From assembly GCF_002127325.2 (NCBI RefSeq), contig NC_035435.2, positions 11,614,289 through 11,678,288 of the forward strand: a stretch of 64,000 bases of DNA, read 5' to 3'. Positions 12,171 through 23,893 of the stretch are shown piece by piece. The notes beneath the pieces are model-generated. The model did not search any database. It had not been told where the DNA came from and was given only the letters and a program-made list of their open reading frames with translations. Position 1 is the stretch's first letter. Every line of letters begins with the position of its first letter. Both the position numbers and the translations under genes were made by a program. Origin of the DNA: Helianthus annuus. Taxonomy: Eukaryota > Streptophyta > Magnoliopsida > Asterales > Asteraceae.

Positions 12171-13150
12171 TTCTCAATACTCGGCATTTGTTCATAAAGG
12201 ATAACAGAAAACTGAAGCTCTCTCTGTCCCACTTTCAGAAAAATTTTATCGGGATATGTGGTTTTCCTTGATCATGGTAATGTGATATATATGATTATGT
12301 TTGTTTTTCTTTTTTATTTTTACTAAAGTTTTGTTATCTGAGTTATTACTAAATGTTGATTGTGAATGATCTGCTGCAGTTGATGATGATGATGATGATT
12401 GTTCTACAGTTGTTTCTAGTGTCATTGTTTCAACATCGTGTAAAGTATGTGTTTTTTGCTACTCAAGTTTTGAAATTTTGAATTCTTAATTTTGAAGTGA
12501 TATACTCTAATTCTCGGTTTATATTTCAGTCTAATCCCAGTTGTTTGAAATTCATACAATCTGCTGCGGGTTATTATAGGTTTGTATTAAAAGAAGCATA
12601 AAGTTAAATTAAACACAAAGAAAGATTATTAATAATGTTCATTTAAATGATGATTATGTGTATGATTTTAGGCAGATGATGATGATGTAGAACCCACAGT
12701 AGTTCCTACTAAACGTAAGAAAGGATCTGCTACTGCTGTAAGATAACATTTTATCTTACTAGAGTAATGGTCTTTCCTGCAGATGATGATGATGATGATT
12801 GTTCTACAGTTATTTGCAGTGTCATTGTTTCAACTTCGTGTAAAGTATATGTTTTTTGCTACTCCAGTTTTAAAATTTTGAATTCTTAATTTTCAAGTGA
12901 TATACTCTAATTCTCGGTTTATATTTCAGTCTAATCCCAGTTGTTTGAAATTCATACAATCTGCTGCGGGTTATTATAGGTTTGTATTAAAAGAAGCATA
13001 AAGTTAAATTAAACACAAAAGAAAGATTATTAATAATGTTCATTTAAATGATGATTATGTATATGATTTTGGGCAGATGGTGATGATGTAGAACCCGCAG
13101 GAAAGACCTACTAAACGCAAGAAAGGACTTCTACTGCTGCATCTTGATCT
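12171..13150 (+). pseudogene. Tandemly duplicated exon-like relic of an unidentified gene
   Basis: A segment of about 360 bp occurs twice with a 400 bp offset (about 12381-12740 and 12782-13141), differing at a few per cent of positions. Each copy begins with a (GAT)n run encoding poly-Asp, has GT...AG-like joints, a short segment reading SNPSCLKFIQSAAGYY, and a basic tail (PTKRKK). A small piece before the first copy (about 12215-12275) could encode PLSEKFYRD, which vaguely recalls a plant B3 DNA-binding domain. That is too weak to assign. The gypsy LTR abuts it at 12170, so the 5' part of the gene may have been lost or lie upstream of that element. Confidence 0.4.
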
Positions 13151-14118
13151 GTTCACGAGAGATCAGGTTTCTAGAAACCTAATGTTGATGCATTGAGTAC
13201 TTCCGTGGAGTTCATGGCGATTCTCGAAGATATACATTGATGCAATTTAAAGCTAAAAGCACTAAATTTGTAGCTAAAAGCACTAAATTTTTGCTGTTAG
13301 GTTCGTAAATTTCTTGGTGGTGTTGTTAGATTTTAAAGTTTGGTTGTAATTTTAAGCTGAATTAGTATTATTATCTAATTTTTATTATCATCGTGTAATT
13401 GCAGATTGGGACTTTTGATGTATAAGTGAAATTGTTTCTGAGTTTAATTAGATTATGTTGATATAGTATCAATTTCTGTTAGTGTTGTTAGTGTATAGAG
13501 AACATCTGCTCTAAATCATCATCTGTTGATCTAACGGCTGTTTGACTTGCTACTGTTGTCAATTGCTATCATCTGTTGTTGCCAACATCTGATTGACTTG
13601 CTACTGTTGGAAACAGGAGAGGCTTAAACAGATGTTCACAATATCTTTATATTTCAAACTATTGCTCTATATTTAAATGTCAATCGTCTAGCCCACATTC
13701 AAGAGTGTAAACTACTGCCCATAGCTAAGAAAGTATAACTTAGCAGATGTTTCCTTTGGTAAACATATAGCATAGCAGTGGTAAAAAAAATTGTCGGTAA
13801 TTTCAAATTCAAAATGCCTCGGGATATGTACTTTTCAATTAATGCACGTCACTCAATCACTACTTTCTTATGTTAAAGGCGTCTTATAGGTAAATGAATA
13901 GGTTATTTTTAATTATAATAATGTGTTTAATTTTATATTTTTCCCATGTAAATTCATTAAAAGCCTAACGACTGTCACATCATATTCTTTAGTCATAACC
14001 ACCTTCATTGGGTATATAAAATACATTGGGCAGTGATTTTGATCATTACCGTTTTCATCCATCTACTCAATCATCTTCAAAAGTTTGTTGACGAGATTTT
14101 CACAAGGCTCTCTTCAGA
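13151..14118 (+). promoter_or_regulatory. Intergenic region and F-box gene promoter
   Basis: No gene seen. A TATA box (TATATAAA, 14013-14020) lies about 100 bp before the F-box ATG. Between 13500 and 13640 the words CATCTGTTG and AACAGATGTT recur; the same words make up the repeats downstream of the gene at 25121-26870. Bases 14091-14117 (GACGAGATTTTCACAAGGCT onward) are a direct duplicate of 14149-14175 inside the coding region. Confidence 0.5.
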
Positions 14119-14707
14119 ATGGAAAGAAATGGGTTTCAAGTGATTGTTTACGAGATTTTCACAAGGCTCTCTGCAGAAGATATTGGCCGTTTCAAATGTC
14201 TTTCCAAGAATTTTTATAGCGAATTGTCAAGTCATGCATTTCAGATGATGCATGCTCTCCGAAGAGGAGATTCAGTACAAAAGAAACTATTATCCTTTAA
14301 AGACACGTCAATTTTCATTGACGACGTAGTTGCTGGTACTTTGAATGTTGTTAGAAGCAAAACCTTAAGTTTTCCTAACAATGTCCACCCTAGCAACTTA
14401 CATATTCTATCGTCATTTAATGGTTTGTTGTTAGTTTGCAATCAAGGGATTTGCTATCAGTTGATTCTTTGGAATCCAACTACCAGGCGCTATAAGGTTT
14501 TGTGTGATGACTACTTCCATTACAATCATAATCGAAACTCTGATACTGGTGGAATTTATTTTGATCAGTTCAATGATCTGGAAGTGCTGAACATCAGATG
14601 TTACCGTAATGTAACTGCTGCTTGTGTTTACTCACGACGTCATGAGTCATGGAGAACAATAAATGCCGGTAGCGTAAACAATTATGATTCAAGTGGTTAT
14701 TCATGGT
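14119..14707 (+). pseudogene. F-box protein gene, 5' half (split by copia insertion)
   Basis: F-box proteins are substrate adaptors of SCF ubiquitin ligases; the N-terminal F-box binds SKP1 and the C-terminal half binds the target. Residues about 8-45 give the F-box (YEIFTRLS, RFKCLSK, FYSEL), followed by the usual plant F-box-associated region with ILSSFNGLLLV and LILWNPTTRRYK (residues about 95-130). The frame runs on to a stop at 14736, but codons after 14707 come from the retroelement LTR. The gene's own frame resumes exactly in phase at 24687: 589 + 434 bases make 341 codons with the stop, a normal length for this class. Both halves are free of other stops, so the insertion is probably the only disabling event. 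A transcript could still make a truncated protein of about 205 residues with the F-box intact, which could act as a SKP1-binding fragment; that is speculation. Confidence 0.88.
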
Positions 14708-15484
14708 TGTTAGGAAATTTTATTTGTAAGTATTGAAGAAAATCTCAATCAACTGGATCTCTGAAGAGATAACAGTCCTGAAGATCACAGCAAGAAGAAG
14801 AAGATCAGATAGGATAACTGAAATGCAAAGTATCTACTTCAAAGAATCACAAGTTGATCAAGAGTTGATTTGGATTATCAGAAAAGGTCATTTCTGATGG
14901 ATCTGATGAAATATCATCAGTTTCTGACGATTCTGATCATCAGACTTTCTGATGATTTGTTCACCAGAATTTCTGATGAAGTGGTTTATCAGAAATTCTG
15001 ATGAAAGCCCCACTTTTCTAAAAATCACAACTCTATCCTGCCACCAATGACCGAAGCATGACATTACTAGTTATCATGATTACAAATGCAACTTGAACGA
15101 TGGATTCAATGAATATGTCAAATTGCTACTTTACGCAGGACTTATTGCATGAATAAACAGTTGTTTATTCATGTACACAGCCGTCTATAAATAGAAGGCT
15201 CGAGAGGCAGAAGATACTTGAGTTTGAAGCTTAGCATTCATATACAAACACCCAAACTCCACTGCTCTTCTCACCCACAGAATTCAAGATTCATTTGTAT
15301 TAGATAATAATCTTACAATCACCTTGTTAAACTAATTTGTTTCAAAGTGATATAAACTTGATAATTCTGTAGGTCTTGTTTCTTGAAAGTCTGATTTCCA
15401 TTTCCGCACATCTTTTTCACATATACTGAAATTACTTGCCATATTATGTAAAAAGAAGTTGTTAAAGCCATACTGGGTCCAACA
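14708..15484 (+). mobile_element. Copia 5' LTR
   Basis: TGTTAGGAAA...GGTCCAACA, 777 bp. Rich in the words TCTGATGA and TCAGAAATTCTGA between about 14885 and 15005. A TATA-like TCTATAAATAGAAGG lies at 15183-15197, placing the probable transcription start near 15225. Confidence 0.9.
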
Positions 15485-15486
15485 AT

Positions 15487-15498
15487 TGGTATCAGAGC
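15487..15498 (+). other. Copia primer binding site, tRNA-iMet type
   Basis: TGGTATCAGAGC, two bases after the LTR end at 15484. Confidence 0.9.
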
Positions 15499-15597
15499 AT
15501 ATTGAATAAATTATTTTCAAACGATCAATCGCTCTTCTTCTTTTTTCTAAATACGGTCAGCTTTCAATCCTGGAATAATGCTTTTAATATTGGTTCT

Positions 15598-17373
15598 ATG
15601 TCCAAACATCCTACTCTGGTCAGAGAGGAATACCCCCAATGGAAAATCAGGATGGTCAATTTCCTTAATGGTCATGACCGAGCTCTGTTTCAATCCATTG
15701 AAAGGGGTCCACATATACCAATGACTGAAATACCAGCAATTCCTGCAACTGACCAACTACCTGCTATCCCTGCCTCCCGAGCTCCCAAAAGTGAAATACT
15801 TTGGAGTGAGGAAGACAAGGAACTGGTAGCTGGGGATGAAAGAGCAAAATCACTCTTAATTATGGCCATCCCCAATGACATATTTTCACAAGTTGATGCT
15901 TGTGCATCAGCCAAGGAAATATGGGATCAGTTGGAAAATCTTTGTGAAGGAGGAGAAAGGATGAAAAGAAACAGGAGAACAAACAACGTCTCATCTTATG
16001 AAAGGTTTAAAATTTTACCTAATGAAAAATTAAATGACACATATCAAAGGTTTACAAAACTTTTAAACGAGCTAAAGAAATTTGGAATAACTAAATCAAA
16101 TGATGAAAGAAACATAAAATTTCTTGATGCTTTGCCTAGAGAATGGAGGAGTCTCACAATGACTTCGTCCTCAACCTTAGAACTAGGAAACATGAGTCTT
16201 CATGACTTATACAGCATCTTGATCCCCAGAGAGGAAGAAATATTTGAAGAAACCATTCAAAGAGGGGGATCTTTAGCTCTTATCTCAAACCCACAAAGAC
16301 AAACAATTTCCAACGATCCACAACCATCAAATAGCCAGAGTCTTGAAACTTCTGATACATCATCAGATTTTTCAGCTTTTGCTGAAGCAATAGCACTGCT
16401 CACCAAAACATTTGAGCAGAGGTTGAGGGGAGGAGGCCAGAGATACCAGAGGAGTGATAGAGGGAGGATGGATGGTAGATCTAAAGAAGAAGTTAGATCT
16501 AAGGATAAAGGAAAGGCTGAGGTGGTGTGTTACAAGTGCAAGCAAAAAGGTCATTATGCATCTGAGTGCAAGACCAATAAACTGAAAGATGTTGCTTACT
16601 ATGAAAAGAAGCTTGAGGAAGCTAAGAAGCAACAACAACAAGTCAGCTTAATTACTGGGACAGATACATGGCTATCTGATGACTCTTCTGATGAAGAAGA
16701 AGAAGAAATGGCCAACTTCTGTCTCATGGCACTTTCTGATGACATACCAGAGACTTCAGGACAACAGGTAAGTTTAGACAATCTTGATCTTGAACACAAG
16801 CTAAATGAGCTCATGTCAGATTTTTTAAACTTGCAAGTTAAACATCAATCAGATGGTAGAAAATATAATGAGTTGCAGAAGACCTTGAATAAAGTTATTC
16901 TTGAAAATCAATTACTTATAGAACAAAGTTTGGATCAAAGAGCTAAAATCGAGTTCTATGAAAATGAAAGAAGAGATCTTTACAAGAAAATCAATGATAA
17001 AGAAATTAATGTAAGAGGTTTTCAAGAAGCAAAAGAATTCATAAATTTCATAGAGTCCACTCCAAAGAACAAAGGAGAGGGTTTGGGTTATGTGAGAACA
17101 AATAATAACAAACCCACTGTCTTTGTAAAAGAAACTCAACAGATTTCTGATAAATTTATATCAGAATCTGATTCTGAAACTTGCAAATCAACATGTTCTG
17201 AATACTCCTTTGAAAAACCCAACTTGGAACCAAAAAGAAGTGAATACAATCAAGAGTTTGTAAAAACTCCAGAAGCAGTTCACTCATCTTTTCAAAATTA
17301 TCCCATCATTCCATCACAAGAAAGCATATCAGAAGTTTCTGATGATTCTTTTGTGTGTGTGTTGAAATACTGA
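15598..17373 (+). CDS. Copia Gag polyprotein (nucleocapsid with CCHC zinc knuckle)
   Basis: Gag packages the element's RNA into cytoplasmic virus-like particles. The open frame extends back to 15502, but the ATG at 15598 is the better start because the conserved Gag N-terminus (EEYPQWKIRM) follows within about ten residues and the upstream codons are low-complexity LTR-adjacent sequence. From that start: N-terminal DUF4219-like segment (about 8-45), UBN2/retrotran_gag domain with the typical AKEIWDQLENLCEG and FLDALPREWRSL blocks (about 75-220), and a CCHC knuckle CYKCKQKGHYASEC (encoded at 16528-16569). An acidic tract (DSSDEEEEE) and a coiled-coil-like Gln/Glu/Lys-rich tail follow. The stop at 17371-17373 separates gag from the protease remnant, which continues in a different frame. 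Confidence 0.88.
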   Translation: MSKHPTLVREEYPQWKIRMVNFLNGHDRALFQSIERGPHIPMTEIPAIPATDQLPAIPASRAPKSEILWSEEDKELVAGDERAKSLLIMAIPNDIFSQVDACASAKEIWDQLENLCEGGERMKRNRRTNNVSSYERFKILPNEKLNDTYQRFTKLLNELKKFGITKSNDERNIKFLDALPREWRSLTMTSSSTLELGNMSLHDLYSILIPREEEIFEETIQRGGSLALISNPQRQTISNDPQPSNSQSLETSDTSSDFSAFAEAIALLTKTFEQRLRGGGQRYQRSDRGRMDGRSKEEVRSKDKGKAEVVCYKCKQKGHYASECKTNKLKDVAYYEKKLEEAKKQQQQVSLITGTDTWLSDDSSDEEEEEMANFCLMALSDDIPETSGQQVSLDNLDLEHKLNELMSDFLNLQVKHQSDGRKYNELQKTLNKVILENQLLIEQSLDQRAKIEFYENERRDLYKKINDKEINVRGFQEAKEFINFIESTPKNKGEGLGYVRTNNNKPTVFVKETQQISDKFISESDSETCKSTCSEYSFEKPNLEPKRSEYNQEFVKTPEAVHSSFQNYPIIPSQESISEVSDDSFVCVLKY

Positions 17374-17790
17374 AGCTTGTTCAACACCATCTCCAAAAGA
17401 AAAAGAAAAATTTTGTTAATGGCTCAGCATATAACAGAAATTCTGATGAAAGGTCATTTAAAAGAAATAATAAAACCAAAATATCATCAGAAAGAGTACC
17501 CAAGCATGCCTGGGTACCTAAAACCCTCTAACCATTTCATTTCAGGACCATCATGTGCAGCAGATCTGGTACTGCGACTCAGGGAGCTCCAAGCACATGA
17601 CTGGGGATAGGAGCTTACTCAGCAACTTTGTCTCATAGCTGGGTAAAATAGTGAACTTTGGAAATGAAATAAATGGAAGGATCGTAAGATAATTTGATCA
17701 TTGAAGAAAGTAGTCTATGTTTAAAAGGCTTAAGGTATGATCTGCTAAATCATGGTCAAAATTGTGATAGAGTTCTTTTTGATTTGTAAC
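17374..17790 (+). pseudogene. Remnant of copia protease and GAG-pre-integrase region
   Basis: From 17567 a frame reads WYCDSGSSKHMTGD, which contains the copia aspartic protease active-site signature (D-S-G/T-x-S/C-x-H-M), then stops at 17636. Traces of the following region (VNFGNEINGRIV, KGLRYDLL, CDRVLFD) continue to about 17790 with stops. Integrase, RT and RNase H are absent; the sequence passes straight into non-coding spacer. Confidence 0.75.
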
Positions 17791-18469
17791 TTGTTTGAAA
17801 TAAAAGAATCATAAGAAGAAAAAGTGCATATCTGATAAAGCACCAGAAATTCTGATAAATTATGAGAAAATCTGATACATTATCAGAAAATCTAACAAAT
17901 CATCAGAAATTCTGGTAACAAATCAGAAGACTTCTTGGAACAAAATTATTGAATGATTATTTGAACATGTTCATACATTTCATCACCTTTATCTATAACT
18001 CAAATTGACAAATTAATAATCTGAAATTTTGCATATTCTTAATTTTGTTTTATTATTATTTTGTTCTTATTATTATTTTGTTTTTCTTTCTTTTCTTTAG
18101 TTATTACAATTGAAAACGTCATTTAACAGAAGTTTTTCTGGGGATTGTTAGTAGGTGTAGAGATTTTTCTTCTTCATTAAATACACTGAAGTGACAACAA
18201 TAGGTAATCATGATAGATAACTGAAAAATAGCCGCCTAAATCATTTAATGAAGAGAGTTCTATCTGGGTTATTCTTTATGCCACCTGATAAACAATTAAA
18301 TAACCAAGATTGTGGTAGACAAGATACAGTGGGTAGATACCATTTATGGCAGTTCTTAAATTTACTATATATGTTTACCATATTGAGCAAAGTCTGTCAC
18401 CTTCACTTAGAGATTCACCAGAAAACTTCCTCATCTTCTTCTACATACTTTCAAAAACACACACACAAC
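17791..18469 (+). other. Copia internal spacer / possible promoter of extra ORF 1
   Basis: No coding potential. Between about 17820 and 17930 the word AGAAATTCTGATA and its complement recur several times, echoing the LTR. A TATA-like ACTATATATG lies at 18364-18373, about 100 bp before the ATG at 18470. Confidence 0.5.
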
Positions 18470-19171
18470 ATGCTTAAAATTAGAGCTGATCGTTTTCCAC
18501 TTACTCAACATCCATACCACAACCTCAAACTCAGAACTAGCTTTGAGGGTCCTCTCTGGGATGGGTGTCAAATGGTGGTAAGCATGCTAATGGCAAGTAA
18601 CATAGGATATGCTCTCACTGCCAACATAACGATATTCCCTGAAATCCTTCAAACCTTCTGGCAAAACGCAACTTTGTCAGAAAGTCAGGATAGAGGGAAA
18701 ATATATATTGAAAGTGAGGTGCTCAATCAAAGAGTTCGAATAACTGAAAGTAACATCAGAATGGCTCTTCAACTGAATGATGACAACGATGTACTGATGT
18801 TCTCATACTCTGAGATTCAAGAAACATTGGAGCATATGGGGTACAATCCTGAAAATGATCCCAGAGCAAGCAACAAAAATGGCTTTATCAAGCCATGGAA
18901 GTTTCTGATTACTCAACTAGGTGCATGCTTCTCAAAGAAAGCCATAAATCATCATGAAGCATCTAATAAGTTGTTAGAAATTTGCCGAGCCATCACATTG
19001 AACATTCCTTACAACTTCTCTTATTATTTAATGAGAGACTTTGCAAGCAACATGTGGTCAGGCAAGCCATTTTTTATGTATCCTCGTTTTCTGATGAAGA
19101 TAATCACAAGCCAACTGGGCTTTGGTTGTATACCTGCTGGTTATCAAAGAGCAGAGTTGTATCTTCAATAG
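18470..19171 (+). CDS. Copia extra ORF 1, unknown function
   Basis: About 233 residues from the ATG at 18470 (the frame is open from 18248, but the earlier codons look untranslated). I recognise the domain only by pattern: FPEILQTFWQNATL, a central VRITESNIRMALQL, a helical AINHHEASNKLLEICRAI stretch, then FFMYPRFLMKII. The same order of landmarks, F(W)xNA...PxxF...YPRFL, occurs in the ORFs at 20290 and 27072. Asteraceae databases contain many hypothetical proteins of this kind, annotated inconsistently, and their function is unknown to me. No signal peptide or clear membrane segment is visible. It sits downstream of gag, where copia SIRE elements carry an additional ORF. Confidence 0.6.
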   Translation: MLKIRADRFPLTQHPYHNLKLRTSFEGPLWDGCQMVVSMLMASNIGYALTANITIFPEILQTFWQNATLSESQDRGKIYIESEVLNQRVRITESNIRMALQLNDDNDVLMFSYSEIQETLEHMGYNPENDPRASNKNGFIKPWKFLITQLGACFSKKAINHHEASNKLLEICRAITLNIPYNFSYYLMRDFASNMWSGKPFFMYPRFLMKIITSQLGFGCIPAGYQRAELYLQ

Positions 19172-20289
19172 AATGCAAGCATCAGTTTACTCAGACCAAC
19201 AAATAAAAATTCTGGTTTGGTAACTGAACTTTGGGTACTTCTTGAGATAGAACATGGAGATGGAATAGATATTGATTAGAACTCTCCATGATTGGATCTT
19301 ATGTGTGTATATAGATTGTATGATAAATATGTTTATATAATATGCTACTTGTTTTGCTTTAGTTTACTCTTGTTTTATGTTGTTAAGTAGGAAATGGATA
19401 AATAAGACTGATCATCAGAAATAAAACTTTTAACTCAAAAATCGAATTTTCTGATAACCAAAAACAAAATCTGGTAAAAGAATCTATTTTTTTGTCAAAA
19501 CAAGAAAATATCAGAAAAAGACCAAGAGACCAGGACGGTACCAGAAAAACCAGTGTAAGTCTTCTAAATTTATCTCATTCCCTCTCATCATTAAAAAAAG
19601 AGGGGTTGCTCACTCAATATCAAAAGTGTTGAAGTGTTGCTTTAAAATCTGGTGAAAACGGTCACAAATTTAGGGGGAAAAACACATCAAATTCTGTTGA
19701 CTTTATTTAACCATATCAAAAGGGGTCAAATAAAAATCAGAACAAAGGAAATGCATACTTTTTAACAGAAATTGTTGAATGTCTGATAACATGGAACTTT
19801 GACTTACAAGGAAGGAAAGGATGAAGATGAAGAAAGTTAATTGGACCTCTTCATAAGAGTAGGGTCCACAAAAATGGAAAGGTGTCACACAACCGATAAA
19901 TTTCTCCAATCTGAACTCAAATGATCACTTCAGTGAAACTGCAAATTAAAAGAACAAGTTGAAAGGGCACAACCACGATTACATGATTAATCATCATTAA
20001 AGTCTTGATACCCACGATCCAACGGTTATATCATGAACCAAAAACCGACATCCCATGATCAAACGGTAATAAAGACAATTAATAATCCTTTAACTGCCAC
20101 TGCATGACACGTTCCATATCCTCTCAACTCCATAAACCCACAACTCTCTACTAAAACCCTTCACTATATAACTCTCACTTAGCAGAAAATTCAAAAATCA
20201 CACCTTTCTCACAAACTCCAAACCAAAGCTGACTCTGTTCCTCACTCAAAAATCCCTAAATTCCAAACGCTAATTCACAAACTTCAAAA
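19172..20289 (+). promoter_or_regulatory. Copia spacer and putative promoter of extra ORF 2
   Basis: No coding sequence. TCAGAAATT/TCTGATAA words recur at 19410-19560. A well-formed TATA box (CACTATATAACTC, 20163-20175) is followed by an A/C-rich leader and the ATG at 20290, about 120 bp downstream. This suggests the extra ORF has, or once had, a promoter of its own instead of depending on the LTR. Confidence 0.5.
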
Positions 20290-23200
20290 ATGGCCGAAGT
20301 AAACCTCAACATCCCACTTGTTCAACACGATGTATCTTTCATTGAAGACACTGAATTTCTGCCAATGAAAGAAAACAATTTGCTGATGAATACAGAGCAT
20401 TCAGAATATGATGTAATATGTCAACTTCTGATAGAGTATCTCATGAACTGTCCAATTTCAGGAGCTCTAACATAAGAGAGAGAAGTACCAGAGAAGCTTC
20501 TACAACAATTTGTTCACACCTTTGATGAAGTTGAAGAAAACCAAATCTCTACTCATGTATGGGAAAATGTTTTTGTAACATTGACTCCTGCAAGGGTAAG
20601 AGAATGGCTCGAACTACCTGTTCTTGATAACTATGTTGAAGCACCGAGCAGAAAAGAGCTACTAAGTTTTATCATTAGGCTTGGTTACAAAAACAAGAAG
20701 ATCAACAAAATTGGTTCAATCAGAAGAAATGAAATGCCAGCTATATGGCAAGTGATAATGGAAATATTAAACAAATGTCTCACCTCAAAAATCGGAGGAA
20801 CTGATCAGATCAATCAAGCTATTCTAACAATCATGTATGGACTCATAACTGGGTTCAAAATTGATTATGGGTTAGAAATTTTCAACCTGATCAAGAGGTC
20901 AATCATCACGAAAAATGGAAAAATAATCTCACATCTGCCATATCCGAGGTTAATTTCTATTTTCATTTCTGAAACATTTGCTGCAAGAGAAATAGAAATT
21001 CCAATTTTGGAGAATTTGTGGAGATCAAACACAATGAAGGCCTGGAATTCTAATCATGGATGGGAATCTAACAAAGATATCCCTGAATTACCAGAAAGCA
21101 TGCTATGTTTCATTACACCAGATTCACAGTTCAGAATACAGCATGAAGCACTTCTAGCCAAATCAGACTCTACAACAGAAAGAGCCAGCAGAGAAGTTTT
21201 CAAATGCTCTTCATCACTAAAAGGAGATGAAGAACAGAAGTCAAAATCATCAAAAGAGGCAGGAGGAGAAGGAATTCTGATGATTACCAACTCACAAGAT
21301 GATGCTGAAGATGACCAAATTCATGAAGGAAGAATTCATCCAGATTTTGATATGCTACAAGAGACAGCACAAGAACATTATGCAGAATCACATATTGCTG
21401 GAAGAATTCATGAAGATGCTGGAGATCATTATGAAAAAGCTCAATTTGATGGCACTGAAATTGAAGCAACTGAAGTAATACATCATGATGAATCCCATAT
21501 CGTTGGTACATCTCTCTCAAGAACTGTTTTAGTTGATACTCACTCAAAACAAACAAAATCAGAAAGTTCAGTAAATGTTTCTTACAACTTAGAACATGAA
21601 AAAACTGATGTTGATAAAGAGGTTACCGGTGCTTTTAATCTCAACTCTGAATCAGAAAATGAGGAAGAGAATGAGGTCTCAACAGATAGAGATCAGGAAA
21701 CTGATCAAGGAAATCTGTAAAATGGTAATATGTTTACCTTAAAAACTTATGGAGAATCACATGTTAATGTGATTCAAGGATATAAGGAAATCCAGGATGA
21801 GAGTATGTCACTCACCACTGATGAAGATGATACTGGTAAACTTAAGGTTGAACCAAATTCTGGTAAAGCCAAAAGTGACCCTATCATCTCCAAAACAGCA
21901 GCAAATGTGTTTGCAGCTGGAGTGTTAGCAGGAACATCTGTTGTTCCAAATATCCCTGAAAAACCCATGAATCAAGAAAATCTGGAAACTATGTTGGAAA
22001 ATATTTACAAAGTCTGCAAAAGAAATCCAGTGGAAGAAAAACTTGATATGTTGCTATCAGAAATACAAGGTCAAAGGGCTGAGATGAAGACTTTGTCAGA
22101 ATCAGTGGAAGCAATAAAGAAACAAATTGATGATAACACTGAAGCACTAAAGTCTCTTCAGAAGATGAAAGAAAAGGCACCAGAACTCAACATCTCTGCA
22201 TCAGAAATCCAAATGATTCTCACATAAATAGAAAAGATCAAAGAACAAGTTGTAAATGTGATGGAGTCAAGGCAGTCAAGCAGTGGAAATAGAGTTTTGG
22301 AAGAAGTTACCATTCTAAGGGCAAGTAATAACAGTATCACAGATGCCCTTGAGAAGCTGTCAAAAGAATGGGCTGCAAGTCAGATGAAAGCTCAAACTGA
22401 ATTCAACAAAGTTCAGAAAAACATGGCCAGCAACTCAAAACTGGTAAGAGAAGCACAACAACTAATGGAGAAGATGCAATTCAATATTGCAAGATTAGCC
22501 AAAGTGGATCCTCAAGAACTCATGAAAGAAATTCCTGCTGAAAGCTCACATCAGGAAGCTCCAAAGTTAACTCCTCAACAATCATCAACCACACCAATCA
22601 CCAAAGCTGAAACCACAATGATGGGTCCACCTCCAAATATCCAAAAGATGAAATGCTGAAAAGGTTAGCAGCTGCAAAACCTCAAGTTATTACAAATTTG
22701 AAATTGCTAGCTGTTGTTCCAAATCCAACAGTATCTGATGACTCAGCAATAAGCAAATATATGAATATACAAACGATGAAGGAATAGGAACAAGAAGATG
22801 ATTCAGTGGCAAAATCAAAGATTGTTAAAAGAAAAATCTCTGAAACCAAGTCTGTCATGGTTAAAGAAATTGCCAGGGATGTAATGACATTTCCTGAATA
22901 CAATCTGGTGAGTTATTATTTGACAAAAGAAGATGAAATGCCAAGATCACTATCTCCTATCAAACTGGGTTTAAGAGAAGAAAGAATGAAAAGAGGGTCA
23001 GGTAGCATTCACAAGCATAATGAGAATCCAGTAAGGAGAATTTTAAAGGTGGATGAAGTGAAAGTTGCAACTGATGATATAGGAGGAACTTATGTGCAAA
23101 ACAGATACACACTTCAAAGAGAAAATAGGTATGAACAGAAGGTGACTGATGAAGAATTAGCTGACCAGTTGCATCCTTTGGACATTTTGTTCATGAAGGA

Positions 23201-23747
23201 TCACTATAAAAAGGAAAAGAAAAATAACCAAGAGGTCAGAAGGGCATTGAATGGCATATCAAAGGCTGGAATATTCCTATTTGAAAGAACGGTTTTTTCA
23301 GACTTTGATCTATGCATCAATTATGAATATGTGCACAACAAAAAGGTGTACTTTAGATCACCAAAGACAAAAGTTCCCTCAGAAATATTGGATGATGCAA
23401 GATCTGGAGACATCATTATGCAGACAAGCAAAGATGGAAAACAAGAATATGGTGTAATCTTCAGAGATTATGATAATAACAAAGCTCTGTTCAGAAGTGT
23501 TGACATCTGTAAGTACTCAAATCAAACTCTGAGGTATGTCCTGAAAACCATGAACAGAAGACAAGAACATCTTCAAAAGATAGAAAAGAACTTGGAGGAA
23601 AGCAGAAAAGAAATTGAGCAAATGATTGAAGAATGGATCCAAGCAAGAGAATGGTACAAAGACATGTATGCAAGCTACAACAAATATATCTCCTACAAAA
23701 AGAAGATAAAGAAAGGAGATATGCATAAGAGAGTGAAGCTGAATTAA
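20290..23747 (+). pseudogene. Copia extra ORF 2, long coiled-coil protein relic
   Basis: Reading in one frame from 20290 gives a protein-like sequence interrupted by TAA at about 20473, 21718 and 22225, a +1 frameshift near 22650, a TAG at about 22785, then an open frame to 23747: about 1150 codons, four stops, one shift. The first third (20290-21050) resembles extra ORF 1 (VWENVFVTLTP, ..SHLPYPRLISIFI). The middle (21050-21720) is acidic and low in complexity. 21990-22600 is strongly heptad-like (LLSEIQGQRAEMKTLSESV, IKKQIDDNTEALKSL). The C-terminal part (22806-23747) is basic and helical with a second coiled coil (HLQKIEKNLEESRKEIEQM) and a WIQAREWYKDMY motif. It is presumably no longer functional. 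What the intact protein did is unknown. Confidence 0.6.
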
Positions 23748-23880
23748 AGAAACTTGTTTATTTTTCATCTTTTATGTAATTTATTTTTCAAAACTTTAGC
23801 AACTGGTTTAAATTTGCAAGTATTAAGTTTCCACTATTTGGAAATTTTATATTCATGAGGTAGTTCATTTTCTTACAATA

Positions 23881-23893
23881 CTTAGGGGGAAAC
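23881..23893 (+). other. Copia polypurine tract
   Basis: TTAGGGGGAAAC immediately before the 3' LTR start TGTTAGG at 23894. Confidence 0.88.
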
